A stretch of DNA of 64,000 nt, taken from the NCBI RefSeq assembly GCF_011683955.1, contig NZ_JAAQPI010000016.1, positions 1 through 64,000 of the forward strand, in the 5' to 3' direction. Position 1 is the first letter of the stretch, and every line of letters starts with the position of its first letter. Shown piece after piece: positions 21,712 through 31,359 of the stretch. The notes under the pieces are model-generated. The model ran no database searches. It was not told the DNA's origin and saw nothing but the letters and a program-made list of their open reading frames with translations. Made by a program: the position numbers and the translations under genes. This DNA is from Pseudomaricurvus alkylphenolicus. GTDB taxonomy: Bacteria > Pseudomonadota > Gammaproteobacteria > Pseudomonadales > Cellvibrionaceae.

Positions 21712-21843
21712 AGCCTGCCCCGCCTTATCGGGTACGGCGATTGCGCTCGAAGAGCGCACACATCTATTTGCGTTTATGGCGCAAAAGAGAAATTCCCAAC
21801 AGTTCTGTACCCAATTTGCTTCGAAGCGTTCTGAAGCGGCTTT

Positions 21844-22542
21844 TTATAATCTCTCCACTTCTATTACGCTCAACATATCCCCGGTTCGCCGCCAACGTAT
21901 ATTAAACCCCATTAACTGCATACCGTAGATACGTTCAGGGTCACGATGGTAAGCAGGTTGTGGCTGCTGGCTCAACACCTGTTCAATCAACTCCTTAAGC
22001 TGAGGATAGCGCCCGGCCTGTTGGTGTAGCTGGGCTAATGCCGCTTCACTGAAACTGATCTGATTGAGCGTTGCTGGGCTCTCATCAGCATAATCACCGG
22101 AAGCGTCCTGGATGGCATCGGCGTAGGGAATATAGGGTTTGATATCGAGAATCGGGGTCTGATCGAGAAGATCAACGCCCTTGACGTGAATCTGCCAACG
22201 GGACCCTTTTTTTTCGATACTCTCAAGCTCTACCACAGACAATCCAATAGGATTCGGGCGAAAGGGGCTGCGGCTGGCAAAGACCCCGATGCGCTGATTG
22301 CCTCCTAGCCGCGGCGGCCGCACCGTGGGTTTCCACTGTTCTCGCATCGCCTCGTGAAACACGAAGACCAGCCACAGGTGCGAAAAACCATCCAGGCCGC
22401 GGAGAATTTCCTCCCGGTTGCAGTCAGCTCTCAGCGAGATCACGCCCCGCGCAGCGGTGACCAGCCCCGGTTGGCGGGGAATGGCAAATTTTTCGGGATA
22501 GGGCGTGGCAATTGTGCCAATGGGGTCAAACTGGTAGCTCAT
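21844..22542 (-). CDS. trmO: tRNA (N6-threonylcarbamoyladenosine-37-N6) methyltransferase TrmO
   Basis: TrmO methylates t6A at position 37 of certain tRNAs using S-adenosylmethionine. The 232-residue protein shows the family's beta-barrel motifs: PIGTIATPYPEKFAIPRQPGL at the start, GLDGFSHLWLVFVFHE, and GVFASRSPFRPNPIGLSVVEL with the SAM-binding RSPFRPNPIG signature. DLLDQTPILDIKPYIPYAD follows. It is convergent with fadD and lies 26 bp downstream of lpxH on the minus strand. Confidence 0.93.
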   Translation of the reverse strand: MSYQFDPIGTIATPYPEKFAIPRQPGLVTAARGVISLRADCNREEILRGLDGFSHLWLVFVFHEAMREQWKPTVRPPRLGGNQRIGVFASRSPFRPNPIGLSVVELESIEKKGSRWQIHVKGVDLLDQTPILDIKPYIPYADAIQDASGDYADESPATLNQISFSEAALAQLHQQAGRYPQLKELIEQVLSQQPQPAYHRDPERIYGMQLMGFNIRWRRTGDMLSVIEVERL

Positions 22543-22568
22543 GACGCTCGGCTCGCAGCAGGTGCCAA

Positions 22569-23315
22569 CTAAGTAACGGGGGCAATGGGAGCGATAGGTG
22601 CCTGATTGAGTTGCAGATTACCGTCTGTTTCTGCCTGCAGCCACCAAAGGTGGTCATGCCAATCGCCCAGTACGATTCTTTCCGCACTTTCACCGGCGAT
22701 TTGCAATGGATGTCGGTCGGGCCGGTGGGTGTGGCCATGGATCATGAGCCGCACAGAGACCCGCTCCATATTGCCAACAACTTCCTCCTGGGTGACGTCC
22801 ATGATGTCCTCAGCCTTCATGCTGTTCATGCTCTTGCTTTGGGCCCGGAGCTGACGGGCGATCTCACGTCGCGCTTCAATAGGCTGAGCGAGCAGGTTTT
22901 GCTGCCATTCAGGCGAGCGGGCCTGGGCTCGAAAAGCCATATATTCTGTATCTTTGGTGCATAGGCTGTCACCGTGCGTCAACAGGGTGGGGCGGCCATA
23001 GAGATCTATCACGGTGGGATCAGCCAGCAATTGGGCACCACATTCGGCGGCGAAATCCTCTCCCATCAGAAAGTCCCGGTTACCCACCATCATAAACAAG
23101 TTGCCGCCACTATCCGTGTACTGGCGAAGCTGCCGGACAATCAGTTGGTTGAATTCTGAACGATCATCGTCGCCGATCCAGACTTCAAAAAAATCCCCCA
23201 GAATATACAGCGACTCAGCGCCTGGGGCCTGGATTTCCATAAAACGGACAAAGGCGGAGGTAACGTCAGGACGGCTGGCGTCCAAATGGAGGTCGGAGAT
23301 AAACAGGGTGGTCAT
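22569..23315 (-). CDS. lpxH: UDP-2,3-diacylglucosamine diphosphatase LpxH
   Basis: LpxH hydrolyses UDP-2,3-diacylglucosamine to lipid X in lipid A synthesis, acting at the inner membrane face. The 248 residues carry all metallophosphoesterase motifs: FISDLHLD, LGDFFEVWIGDD, GNRDFLMG and HGHTHRP. Length is normal. It lies 89 bp after ppiB in the same direction, matching the Pseudomonas gene order. Confidence 0.96.
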   Translation of the reverse strand: MTTLFISDLHLDASRPDVTSAFVRFMEIQAPGAESLYILGDFFEVWIGDDDRSEFNQLIVRQLRQYTDSGGNLFMMVGNRDFLMGEDFAAECGAQLLADPTVIDLYGRPTLLTHGDSLCTKDTEYMAFRAQARSPEWQQNLLAQPIEARREIARQLRAQSKSMNSMKAEDIMDVTQEEVVGNMERVSVRLMIHGHTHRPDRHPLQIAGESAERIVLGDWHDHLWWLQAETDGNLQLNQAPIAPIAPVT

Positions 23316-23345
23316 GGAACGGCCGGATTGGAAAAAGCGGGTGGC

Positions 23346-23377
23346 CCTGCGGCGGCATCAGATTACGGCGCCGCAGG
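23346..23377 (-). terminator. Possible hairpin terminator after ppiB
   Basis: Inverted 9-bp arms CCTGCGGCG (23346-23354) and CGCCGCAGG (23369-23377) surround a 14-nt loop in the ppiB-lpxH gap. On the minus strand a short T-run comes only about 12 nt later, so termination would be weak; it could be an attenuating or mRNA-stabilising stem. Confidence 0.35.
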
Positions 23378-23404
23378 CGCCTGATTTGGACACGGAAAAG
23401 GGGC

Positions 23405-23899
23405 TTAGCCTTCAACCGTTACCTTTTCAATGGTCACAGGATCGACCGGAACGTCTTGATGGCCGGCCTTCATGGTGGTTTTGACGCCCTTGATCTGGTC
23501 AACCACCTCTGTGCCTTCTACCACTTTACCGAATACGCAGTAACCCCAGCCCTGGCTGTTTTTGCCGGTATGGTTGAGGAAACCATTGTCTTTTACATTG
23601 ATGAAAAACTGCGCAGTAGCGCTGTGGGGGTCCATGGTACGGGCCATGGCGATGGTGTAGCAATCATTGGTGAGGCCATTGTCGGCCTCGTTTTCAATGG
23701 TGTCGCGGGTGTCTTTCTGGTCCATGTCCTCAGTAAAACCACCCCCCTGGATCATAAAACCGTCAATCACGCGGTGGAAAATGGTGCCTGCGTAGAAACC
23801 GTCTTCGGCGTACTGCTTGAAGTTGGCGGCAGTTTTCGGGGCCTTGTCAAAGTCCAGCTCCAGTTTGATATCGCCGAAATTGGTGTGCAAAGTGATCAT
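23405..23899 (-). CDS. ppiB: Cyclophilin-type peptidyl-prolyl cis-trans isomerase PpiB
   Basis: PpiB speeds proline isomerisation during cytoplasmic protein folding. The 164 residues contain the cyclophilin core ([18 protein letters not shown] with the catalytic Arg, [20 protein letters not shown], and [17 protein letters not shown]). There is no signal peptide, so it is the cytoplasmic form. It is divergent to glnS, with a 276-bp shared upstream region. Confidence 0.95.
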   Translation of the reverse strand: MITLHTNFGDIKLELDFDKAPKTAANFKQYAEDGFYAGTIFHRVIDGFMIQGGGFTEDMDQKDTRDTIENEADNGLTNDCYTIAMARTMDPHSATAQFFINVKDNGFLNHTGKNSQGWGYCVFGKVVEGTEVVDQIKGVKTTMKAGHQDVPVDPVTIEKVTVEG

Positions 23900-24014
23900 T
23901 TTGAACTCCCTGGTTCGTGTTCAGGTACTTTTCGAAAAATAGTGATGTGCCTTGTGGCCCCTGGCAGCGCCAAAAATCTTTGTTTTTTAGGTGCTTAGAG
24001 CACGTCGAGGCGGC

Positions 24015-24020
24015 TATAAT
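24015..24020 (+). promoter_or_regulatory. Candidate -10 element for glnS
   Basis: A consensus TATAAT lies in the ppiB-glnS divergent region, about 155 bp upstream of the glnS ATG. No good -35 is visible at 16-18 nt. The leader between it and glnS shows no structure that I can name. Confidence 0.4.
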
Positions 24021-24175
24021 ACACGATTTTTCAGCCTAAGTATGAAGTATGGACCACTCCCGCCCGGGCCGCGACAATCCGTCGATGAAAGACGCTTTGG
24101 GCCGGTTTGTTGGGAAGACACCGTATTTGGGCAAAACACAGTATTAAGCAGCATTAACCGGATTGATCGACCAGC

Positions 24176-25858
24176 ATGAGCGACACACCCTCCAAGCCAC
24201 TGAATTTTCTCGAACAAATTATCACCAGGGATCTGGACGGCGGTATCACCAGTAAGGTGATCACCCGCTTCCCGCCGGAGCCTAACGGCCACCTTCACAT
24301 TGGCCACGCCAAGTCCATCTGTCTGAACTTCGGGCTGGCCGAGCGTTTTGGTGGCGAGTGCAACCTGCGCTTTGACGACACCAACCCGGAGAAAGAAGAG
24401 CAGGAATATGTGGATGCCATCAAGCGGGATGTCAGCTGGCTGGGATTTAACTGGGCCGGTGAGGTTCGCTACGCCTCGGACTACTTCGACCAGTTTTACG
24501 AATGGGCGCTGCACCTGATCCGTGAAGGCAAGGCCTATGTTTGCCATCTCTCGGCGGAAGAGACCAAAGAATATCGTGGCTGGGCCACCAAGCCAGGTAA
24601 GGACAGCCCTTATCGCGAACGCTCTGTGGCAGAGAATCTGGCGGAATTTGAAAAAATGCGTGCCGGCGAATACGACGAAGGCCAGTGTGTGTTGCGGGCC
24701 AAGATCGATATGGCCAGCCCCAATATGAACATGCGCGACCCTATGCTGTACCGGATTCGCAAGCAGAGCCACCATCAGACGGGTGACAAGTGGTGCATTT
24801 ACCCCACTTATGACTTCGCTCACGGCCAGGAAGACGCCATTGAGGGCGTCACGCACTCTATCTGTACCCTGGAGTTTGCCGATCACCGTCCGCTCTACGA
24901 GTGGTTTATCGATAACCTGCCGGTGCCCGCAGAACCCCGTCAGTACGAATTTGCCCGCCTGGAGCTCAATTATACGGTGACCTCCAAGCGCAAGCTCAAG
25001 CAGCTGGTGGACGAAGGCCATGTCGATGGCTGGAATGACCCCCGCATGCCCACCATCTCCGGCATGCGCCGTCGCGGCTATACACCGGCCTCCCTGCGCA
25101 CCTTCTGTGAGATGATTGGCGTCACCAAATCCGGCAGCACGATTGATGTAGGCCAGCTGGAATACTGCGTGCGTGATGATCTCAACAACAATGCGCCCCG
25201 TGCCATGTGCGTGCTGGATCCGATAAAAGTGGTTGTCCAGAATTTTGACGAAGCTGATTTCAGTGGTGCGATGGTGCAGCCGGCGCACCCCAACAAGCCG
25301 GAGCTCGGCGAGCGCGAACTGCCATTTGGCCGGGAGCTCTATATCGACCGCGCGGATTTCTCTGAAGACACCACCCTGTCCCGCAAGAAATTCAAGCGAC
25401 TGGTGATGGGCGAATACGTACGTTTGCGCGGCGCTTATGTGATTAAGGCGGAAGAAGCCGTTAAAGACAGCGATGGCAATATTACCGAGTTGCGAGTCAG
25501 CCTGGTACCGGGCACGGTTGGCGAAAACCCGCCAGAAGGCATCAAGCCCCGCGGTGTGATCCACTGGGTAAATGCGGAAGACTGCTTGGATTGTGAAGTG
25601 CGGCTGTACGACCGCCTCTTTAACGACGCGGCCCCGGACGCCGGCGACAAAAACTACCTCGATGCCATCAATCCCGAGTCACTGCGTATTCTCAGTGGCT
25701 GCAAGGCTGAGAAAGGCCTGGCCCAGGCACAGCCGGAGCAGGGTTTTCAGTTTGAGCGTGAAGGTTACTTTTGCCTCGACAGTCAATACAGCAGCGATGA
25801 CAAACTGGTGTTTAACCGCACCATCGGATTGAAAGACAATTGGGGCAAGAGCGTATGA
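24176..25858 (+). CDS. glnS: Glutaminyl-tRNA synthetase
   Basis: GlnRS charges tRNA-Gln in the cytoplasm. The 560 residues match the bacterial enzyme: class I HIGH motif in [15 protein letters not shown], the catalytic core, and the KMSKS-like loop VTSKRKL near residue 268, then two anticodon-binding beta barrels. The loop has Thr where most GlnRS I know read VMSKR. The stop overlaps the cysS start by 4 bp (ATGA), so the two are translationally coupled, as in Pseudomonas order glnS-cysS. Confidence 0.97.
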   Translation: MSDTPSKPLNFLEQIITRDLDGGITSKVITRFPPEPNGHLHIGHAKSICLNFGLAERFGGECNLRFDDTNPEKEEQEYVDAIKRDVSWLGFNWAGEVRYASDYFDQFYEWALHLIREGKAYVCHLSAEETKEYRGWATKPGKDSPYRERSVAENLAEFEKMRAGEYDEGQCVLRAKIDMASPNMNMRDPMLYRIRKQSHHQTGDKWCIYPTYDFAHGQEDAIEGVTHSICTLEFADHRPLYEWFIDNLPVPAEPRQYEFARLELNYTVTSKRKLKQLVDEGHVDGWNDPRMPTISGMRRRGYTPASLRTFCEMIGVTKSGSTIDVGQLEYCVRDDLNNNAPRAMCVLDPIKVVVQNFDEADFSGAMVQPAHPNKPELGERELPFGRELYIDRADFSEDTTLSRKKFKRLVMGEYVRLRGAYVIKAEEAVKDSDGNITELRVSLVPGTVGENPPEGIKPRGVIHWVNAEDCLDCEVRLYDRLFNDAAPDAGDKNYLDAINPESLRILSGCKAEKGLAQAQPEQGFQFEREGYFCLDSQYSSDDKLVFNRTIGLKDNWGKSV

Positions 25859-27228
25859 CACTCCAGGTATATAACACCCAGACCCGCCAGAAAGAGGCGT
25901 TTGAACCGCTGGAGCCCGGCAAGGTCAAGATGTACGTCTGTGGCCCCACAGTGTACAACCTGGTACATATCGGCAATGCCCGTCCTGTGGTTGTGTTTGA
26001 TACGCTGTTCCGGGTATTGCAGAGCGAGTACGACGAGGTTACTTACGCCCGTAACATTACCGATATTGACGATAAAATCATGAAAGCGGCGGCGGAAAAC
26101 GGTGAGCCCATTTCGCAGCTGGCATCGCGTTATGCGAAGGAGTTCGAGGCCGATATGTCACAGCTGAACAACCTTCAGCCGACCATCGTGCCCTATGCCA
26201 CCGACCACCTGCCTCAGATGATCAGCATGGTTCAACGGTTGATCGACAAGGGTCACGCCTATGAGGCCGAAGGCCATGTCTTGTTTGCGGTACAGTCCAT
26301 GGAGGATTACGGCAAACTCTCCAATCGTTCTCTGGAGGACATGCTGGATGGAGCACGTGTCGAAGTGGCGCCCTACAAAAAGTATGCCGGCGATTTCGTG
26401 CTGTGGAAACCCTCCACCGGAAACGAACCCGGCTGGGACAGTCCCTGGGGCCGCGGCCGGCCGGGCTGGCATCTGGAGTGTTCGGCCATGATCGAGGCGC
26501 ACCTGGGTGAGACCATCGATATTCATGGCGGTGGGCGCGATCTGGTGTTCCCGCACCACGAAAACGAAACCGCCCAGAGCTGCTGTGCCCACGATGGCAA
26601 ACAGTATGTGCGTTACTGGATGCACAACGGCTACATCAATATTGGCGGCGAGAAGATGTCCAAATCCCTGGGCAATTTCCGCACGGTTCGGGAGTTGCTG
26701 AGCCAGTACCGTGGCGAGGTGATCCGCTGTGCACTGCTGTCAGCCCAGTACCGCTCCGAGATGGATTTCTCCACCGATCTGCTGGAAGAAACCAAAGCCC
26801 GCCTGGATGCCTTTTACGGTGCCCTGCGCGACGCCGGTGACATAGCCACCGTTGATGTGGATATCAAATCAGAACCGTTTTACGCCGCACTGCTCGACGA
26901 TCTCAATACGCCGGTTGCGTTTGGTGAGCTGCGTCAGATAGCCCGTGATCTGAACAAAGCAGATGACGGGGACAAGCCCAAATACAAGTCGCTGTTGCTG
27001 AAAGCCGGCGAACTTCTGGGTTTGTTGCAGCAGGATCCGGAGCAGTGGTTTACCGATGCCGGTGCAGACGGTATCAGCGCGGAAGAGGTTGAAGCCCTGA
27101 TCGCCGAGCGTGTGCAGGCCAAGCTGGACAAAAACTACGGCCGCGCCGATGAAATCCGGGAAGAATTAAAGGTCCAGGGAGTTGTGCTAGAAGATTCCCG
27201 CGAGGGCACCAAGTGGAGACGTGAATAA
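25855..27228 (+). CDS. cysS: Cysteinyl-tRNA synthetase
   Basis: CysRS charges tRNA-Cys and needs zinc to select cysteine. The 457 residues have the first Zn ligand in [19 protein letters not shown] with the HIGH-type HIGN, the family box [27 protein letters not shown], and KMSKS in [13 protein letters not shown]-terminal helical anticodon domain ends in [10 protein letters not shown]. The ATG at 25855 overlaps the glnS stop. The PcaC-like gene begins 3 bp later. Confidence 0.97.
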   Translation: MTLQVYNTQTRQKEAFEPLEPGKVKMYVCGPTVYNLVHIGNARPVVVFDTLFRVLQSEYDEVTYARNITDIDDKIMKAAAENGEPISQLASRYAKEFEADMSQLNNLQPTIVPYATDHLPQMISMVQRLIDKGHAYEAEGHVLFAVQSMEDYGKLSNRSLEDMLDGARVEVAPYKKYAGDFVLWKPSTGNEPGWDSPWGRGRPGWHLECSAMIEAHLGETIDIHGGGRDLVFPHHENETAQSCCAHDGKQYVRYWMHNGYINIGGEKMSKSLGNFRTVRELLSQYRGEVIRCALLSAQYRSEMDFSTDLLEETKARLDAFYGALRDAGDIATVDVDIKSEPFYAALLDDLNTPVAFGELRQIARDLNKADDGDKPKYKSLLLKAGELLGLLQQDPEQWFTDAGADGISAEEVEALIAERVQAKLDKNYGRADEIREELKVQGVVLEDSREGTKWRRE

Positions 27229-27231
27229 TTC

Positions 27232-27609
27232 ATGAGTATTGAAGACCGCAAACGGGGCGAAGCAGTTCGCCGTGAAGTCATGAGCGATGAGTTTGTCGAC
27301 CGCGCGTTAAACAACGCCACCGACTTCGACCAACCGCTCCAGGATCTGGTGATGGAAAACGCCTGGGGTGGCCCCTGGACCCGCGACGATCTGCCGCGCA
27401 GTACCCGCAGCCTGGTCACCATTGCCATGCTGATTGCGTTAAAAGCGCCCAATGAACTAAAAGGTCATGTTCGCGGCGCGCTTCGCAACGGTGCCACCAA
27501 GGAAGAAATCCGCGCGGTAATTTTGCAGGCGACAGCTTATTGTGGTTTTCCCGCGGCTATCGACGCCATGCGTGCCGCACGGGAAGTGATCGACAATTGG
27601 GAAGACTGA
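27232..27609 (+). CDS. Carboxymuconolactone decarboxylase (PcaC)-like protein
   Basis: The 125 residues match the CMD family: RGEAVRREVMSDEFVDRAL, then FDQPLQDLVMENAWGGPWTRDDLPRSTRSLVTIAMLIA, as in PcaC of the protocatechuate pathway. The usual AhpD CxxC is absent, so a decarboxylase-like rather than peroxidase role fits. No other pca genes are nearby; it sits between cysS (3 bp) and hemB (4 bp). True substrate unknown. Confidence 0.85.
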   Translation: MSIEDRKRGEAVRREVMSDEFVDRALNNATDFDQPLQDLVMENAWGGPWTRDDLPRSTRSLVTIAMLIALKAPNELKGHVRGALRNGATKEEIRAVILQATAYCGFPAAIDAMRAAREVIDNWED

Positions 27610-27613
27610 TGCC

Positions 27614-28609
27614 ATGACCGCAACGATTACCCCAGAATTTCGTTTTCGCCGCCTGCGCCGCACGTCAGTGCTTCGGGATTTGGTGCGTCAACATCGCATA
27701 ACCACTGATGATCTGATTCTGCCGCTGTTTATCGAAGAGGACATTACCGAGCCGGTTCCCATCAGCAGCATGCCAGGCGTTGTTCGCTATCCGGAAAGCC
27801 AGCTGACAGAAGTGGTACAGAGGGCCTGGAACAAAGGCATAAAAGCCGTACTCTTGTTTGGGGTTTCCACCCACAAAGACAACGTTGGTTCCGATACCTG
27901 GGACGACAACGGACTGATGGCCCGCTGCATCCGCACGGCAAAAGCGGCACAGCCCGAAATGGTGGTGATCAGCGATAATTGTTTCTGTGAATATACCGAC
28001 CACGGCCATTGTGGCGTGCTCTGTGAAGGCTCCCACGAGGGCATGGATGTCGACAACGATCCGACATTGGCCAATCTGCAAAAACAGGCACTGGTGGCTG
28101 CACGTGCCGGTGTGGATATGATTGCACCATCGACCATGATTGACGGCATGGTGGCGGCCATTCGCCAGGCATTGGACGAAGAGGGCTATAACCATCTGCC
28201 CATTATGTCCTATTCGACCAAGTTCGCCTCAGCGTTCTACGGGCCATTCCGGGATGCCGTCGACAGCACCTTCAAAGGCACCCGTTCCACCTACCAGATG
28301 GACCCCGCCAATGCCCGCGAGGCCCTGGCCGAATCCGTGCTGGATGAATTGGAAGGCGCTGATATCCTGATGGTAAAACCGGGTTTGGCTTATCTGGATG
28401 TTATCGCCAGTATTCGAGCCAACTGTGATCGGCCACTGGCCGTGTATCACGTCAGTGGTGAATATGCCATGATCAAGGCTGGCGCGGCAGCCGGTGTTAT
28501 TGATGAAGAAGCCATCGTTATGGAAACCATGCTGGCTTTCAAACGTGCGGGATGTGATTTGATCATTACGTATTTCGCTGAACAGATTGCCGACTGGCTC
28601 AATGCGTGA
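27614..28609 (+). CDS. hemB: Delta-aminolevulinic acid dehydratase (porphobilinogen synthase) HemB
   Basis: HemB joins two 5-aminolevulinate molecules to porphobilinogen in haem synthesis. The 331 residues show the Schiff-base lysines in SYSTKFASAFYGP and LMVKPGLAYLD. The metal site reads DNCFCEYTDHGHCGVLCEG, the three-cysteine zinc-binding type of E. coli, not the aspartate-rich magnesium type known from Pseudomonas aeruginosa. It is the last housekeeping gene of the glnS transcript, 4 bp after the PcaC-like gene and 50 bp before a DUF3012 gene. Confidence 0.96.
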   Translation: MTATITPEFRFRRLRRTSVLRDLVRQHRITTDDLILPLFIEEDITEPVPISSMPGVVRYPESQLTEVVQRAWNKGIKAVLLFGVSTHKDNVGSDTWDDNGLMARCIRTAKAAQPEMVVISDNCFCEYTDHGHCGVLCEGSHEGMDVDNDPTLANLQKQALVAARAGVDMIAPSTMIDGMVAAIRQALDEEGYNHLPIMSYSTKFASAFYGPFRDAVDSTFKGTRSTYQMDPANAREALAESVLDELEGADILMVKPGLAYLDVIASIRANCDRPLAVYHVSGEYAMIKAGAAAGVIDEEAIVMETMLAFKRAGCDLIITYFAEQIADWLNA

Positions 28610-28659
28610 AAATATTCGATGGAATCGGTGATAAATTTAACAACAACAAGGAAAACCCC

Positions 28660-28821
28660 ATGAAAAAACTGATGTTTGCTGTATCCGCTCTGTTCATGTT
28701 GAATGCCTGTGCCCCTGAAGTAGGCAGCGACGCCTGGTGTGCCGACCTCAAGGAAAAGCCCAAAGGTGACTGGACCGCTAACGAAGCCACAGATTTTGCA
28801 AAGCACTGCGTGTTCAAATAG
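28660..28821 (+). CDS. Small DUF3012 lipoprotein, copy A (53 aa)
   Basis: The 53-residue product has a signal peptide with a lipobox-like LNAC (Cys17) and then the compact DUF3012 motif GSDAWCADLKEKPKGDWTA...ATDFAKHC with two cysteines that may pair. Function is unknown for the family. The ATG at 28660 has AAGGA 8 nt upstream; an earlier ATG lacks a signal peptide in register. A diverged copy follows 45 bp later. Confidence 0.82.
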   Translation: MKKLMFAVSALFMLNACAPEVGSDAWCADLKEKPKGDWTANEATDFAKHCVFK

Positions 28822-28866
28822 AGCACAGTATCCTTAACTATCGATCTGCGTAATTAAATATATTCC

Positions 28867-29064
28867 ATGAAGAAGTATTTGGGTGTCCTCTGTCTGCTGC
28901 TCTTTGCCTGCGCCTCCATTTTTGTGGGCTTGTCCATCATCGAGGGTGGCGGTGACACCCAGCTCCAAGGGGAGGCCTGGTGTGATGCCATGGTCGAGAA
29001 ACCCAACCAGGAATGGACCGACGCTGAAACCCGAAGCTTCGCCAGAACCTGTCTGTACGAATAA
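28867..29064 (+). CDS. DUF3012-like small membrane-anchored protein, copy B (65 aa)
   Basis: The 65 residues repeat the DUF3012 pattern of the preceding gene (GEAWCDAMVEKPNQEWTDAETRSFARTC). The N-terminus here is a longer hydrophobic segment (residues 4-26) in which Cys15 is followed by more hydrophobic residues, so it looks like a membrane anchor rather than a cleaved lipoprotein signal. No ribosome site is visible. The gene ends 6 bp before mksF. It probably arose by tandem duplication. Confidence 0.72.
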   Translation: MKKYLGVLCLLLFACASIFVGLSIIEGGGDTQLQGEAWCDAMVEKPNQEWTDAETRSFARTCLYE

Positions 29065-29070
29065 CGCTCC

Positions 29071-30588
29071 ATGTTTTTTACCCAGGAACGTCAGCAGTTC
29101 TTTAAACCGCTGACCGGCAAGTACCGCGAGGTGTTGGTGGAGTGCCTGAGGCTGCTCTACCAGCGCTTGTACACGGACTTGACGGATTTTGGCCATGTGC
29201 GCGATCGCGAGCAATTGGTGGAAATCTTCCAGGAAGCCATCGCCCGGGCACCCGTGTTGGATGCCGAGCCGGAAACGGAGGAGGAGGGGCGCTTTAAAAA
29301 CCAGCGCGAACTGGCTGGCTTCGTTATCAATACGTTGCTGGACTACGGTTGGCTGGAAAAACAGGTGGACGAAGCCAGCTTGCAGAGCACCTTCGCCTTT
29401 ACCAAGGTCGGTCGACTGTTTACCCAACCATTTATCGAAAACGATCAGGGACGGTTTCGCACCCGAAATCGCAATACCCGTAATACCCGTAACAGTTTAC
29501 AGGCATTTTTGGAGCAGGGCGAAGTCCACGATCTGTTGGATGCCTATGAATACTCCGAACGTATCATCAGCGACTTTACCGACGTTATTGCTGAGCTGGA
29601 GGAGCGTAAGCGATTGCTGGTTCGAGAGGTGGAAGCGCGGGAACTGATCGTGCAGGCCAGCGACGAGTTTTTCGAATTTATGGAAAACACCTTTAAGCCT
29701 GATCTCGAAGTGAGACTGTCAGCAGACAGCGTGGAAAAGTACCGCGATCAGATCGAAACCCTGATCCGCCAGATACGGCGAAAACGTAAGTACGGTGGCG
29801 AAGCTGAAGACCGGGATCGGGATTGGCGGGCGGTGATGGAACAGCGATTACGACGATTGCTGCCGGGCAGCGTCGTCCAGGGGCAATCGATACTGGAAAA
29901 CCTGCTGACCGGTATTGAGGAGCGCCTGCGCAGTGCCTGCGAAGGTATGCTGCCGGCGTTGCGTCGATCATTGAATAACTTTACCCAGCGGGCCGATATC
30001 ATCATGCGTCAGCTGAGTTATATCCACGCCCAAGGCGACGACGGATTGCTAGAGACCTGTCGCTTACTGAGCGAACAACCGCAACAGCAACAAGACCGAC
30101 GTCTGTGCTTGGCGGGAGAGCAACTGGCCAGTCTCAACATGGGTTATCTGGACCCAAGTCAGATTCAGCTGCGTCAACGCAGTGGTAAACGGGTGGTGAA
30201 CAGCCGTGTCGAGGATGAACGCCAGGTCGATAAGAATGCCCGGCGAGAGCTGTTTATCCAGCAGGCCCTGGATAACGCCTTCAGCATTCAGTCCGGGGAT
30301 ATTCGCGGATATGTGATTGATGCTTTGAAACAGACCGGTCGCATCAATAGCCGCCACCTGCCGATCAATGATGCCAGGCAGCTACTGGCAGCAGCCCACA
30401 GCATCGCAGTCGCCTCGGCTGACAACCGCTCCAGCGAATATCGCCTTATGGTCACGGCGGCGAGCGCGGATAGCAATGGTGCACAATGGCTGCCCCTCGA
30501 TGCCCGTGTACGGGATGAACTCTTTTTTACCAGTCGCGACGAATTCATCATTGAGTTAGTCGAATCGGAGGCGAGCGCGCTTGACTAA
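29071..30588 (+). CDS. mksF: Condensin subunit MksF (JetA/DUF5716-like kleisin)
   Basis: The 505 residues start with MFFTQERQQFFKPLTGKYREVLVECLRLLYQRLY, which resembles kleisin-type subunits of MksBEF condensins and JetA of Wadjet systems. A winged-helix-like N-terminus, a helical middle (ISDFTDVIAELEERKRLLVREVEARELI) and a second winged-helix-like C-terminus are expected; no enzymatic motif is seen. It would bridge the MksB ATPase heads. It overlaps mksE by 8 bp and is preceded by the DUF3012 pair. The distinction between MksF and JetA rests on the missing nuclease gene. Confidence 0.85.
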   Translation: MFFTQERQQFFKPLTGKYREVLVECLRLLYQRLYTDLTDFGHVRDREQLVEIFQEAIARAPVLDAEPETEEEGRFKNQRELAGFVINTLLDYGWLEKQVDEASLQSTFAFTKVGRLFTQPFIENDQGRFRTRNRNTRNTRNSLQAFLEQGEVHDLLDAYEYSERIISDFTDVIAELEERKRLLVREVEARELIVQASDEFFEFMENTFKPDLEVRLSADSVEKYRDQIETLIRQIRRKRKYGGEAEDRDRDWRAVMEQRLRRLLPGSVVQGQSILENLLTGIEERLRSACEGMLPALRRSLNNFTQRADIIMRQLSYIHAQGDDGLLETCRLLSEQPQQQQDRRLCLAGEQLASLNMGYLDPSQIQLRQRSGKRVVNSRVEDERQVDKNARRELFIQQALDNAFSIQSGDIRGYVIDALKQTGRINSRHLPINDARQLLAAAHSIAVASADNRSSEYRLMVTAASADSNGAQWLPLDARVRDELFFTSRDEFIIELVESEASALD

Positions 30589-31348
30589 ATTGCAACAATT
30601 GGTGGCTGAGCATCTGCAAGAAGAAAACCTGCAGCTTGATGACTGGCGGGAATTGATCACGCGCCTGCTGGATTACGGCGTTCTGTGCCGCGATGAAAGT
30701 CAGGTTGAGGCCGAGCTTTATGACCGGTTCCTGCGTGTTGAAACACTTGTTGACGATTATCTGTCATTGATGGGGGTCCGCCTCCATCACGACAATCGCT
30801 TTCAGTACCTGCGACTCATACCACCCGGCGCGCGGGTTCCGGGGCTTGATGATGAAACTGATACACCTTTCAATGGTGGCCTGCGCACGCGCCTGGGTCA
30901 GCATGAAGTGGCTGTATTGTTGGCACTCCGGGCGCAGTACGATAACAGCCTGCGTGAAGGGCAGGTGGATGAAAGCGGGTGCGTGGCACTGTCGCTGGAG
31001 TCACTGGCGCTGGGACTAAAAAATCTGTTGGGCCGATCCTTGCCGGAATACCTGCAGGACCGTAAACAGGTATTTAGCCGATTGCGGCAATTGCGGGTTA
31101 TTCGATTTGGTGGGGATGCCGATCTGGCCAGCGCCGACACCTGGATTAAAGTGCGCCCGATGATCCTGCATCTGGTGGACGCCGAGCTTATCAGTGATCT
31201 TGGCGATGACCTTGAAGGAGACGAATTTGAGGGGCGGGCGCCTGTCATTGATGATCCTGTTGCATCGGCAGTCGATCCAGCCGCATCAAATGATCCCGTG
31301 GAGGCACTCGTTGCCGAAGCCGGCCCCTCCGTGTTTGATGTTGAATAG
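30581..31348 (+). CDS. mksE: Condensin subunit MksE (JetB/DUF4194-like)
   Basis: The 255-residue protein has the pattern of MksE/JetB proteins: paired winged-helix regions (LDDWRELITRLLDYGVLCRDESQVEAELYDRFLRVETLVDDYLSLMGVRLHHD... and later HEVAVLLALRAQYDN), followed by an acidic disordered tail. It is predicted to bind MksF and DNA as the KITE-like subunit. The start is TTG, supported by GGAGG 9 nt upstream and by the 8-bp overlap with the mksF stop. It lies 11 bp before mksB. Confidence 0.82.
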   Translation: MTKLQQLVAEHLQEENLQLDDWRELITRLLDYGVLCRDESQVEAELYDRFLRVETLVDDYLSLMGVRLHHDNRFQYLRLIPPGARVPGLDDETDTPFNGGLRTRLGQHEVAVLLALRAQYDNSLREGQVDESGCVALSLESLALGLKNLLGRSLPEYLQDRKQVFSRLRQLRVIRFGGDADLASADTWIKVRPMILHLVDAELISDLGDDLEGDEFEGRAPVIDDPVASAVDPAASNDPVEALVAEAGPSVFDVE

Positions 31349-31359
31349 AGACGCGAACC

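Noticed and set aside
24014-25564. A 516-codon minus-strand frame antisense to glnS
   Set aside because: No homology; it lies wholly within a certain housekeeping gene and ppiB's upstream region.
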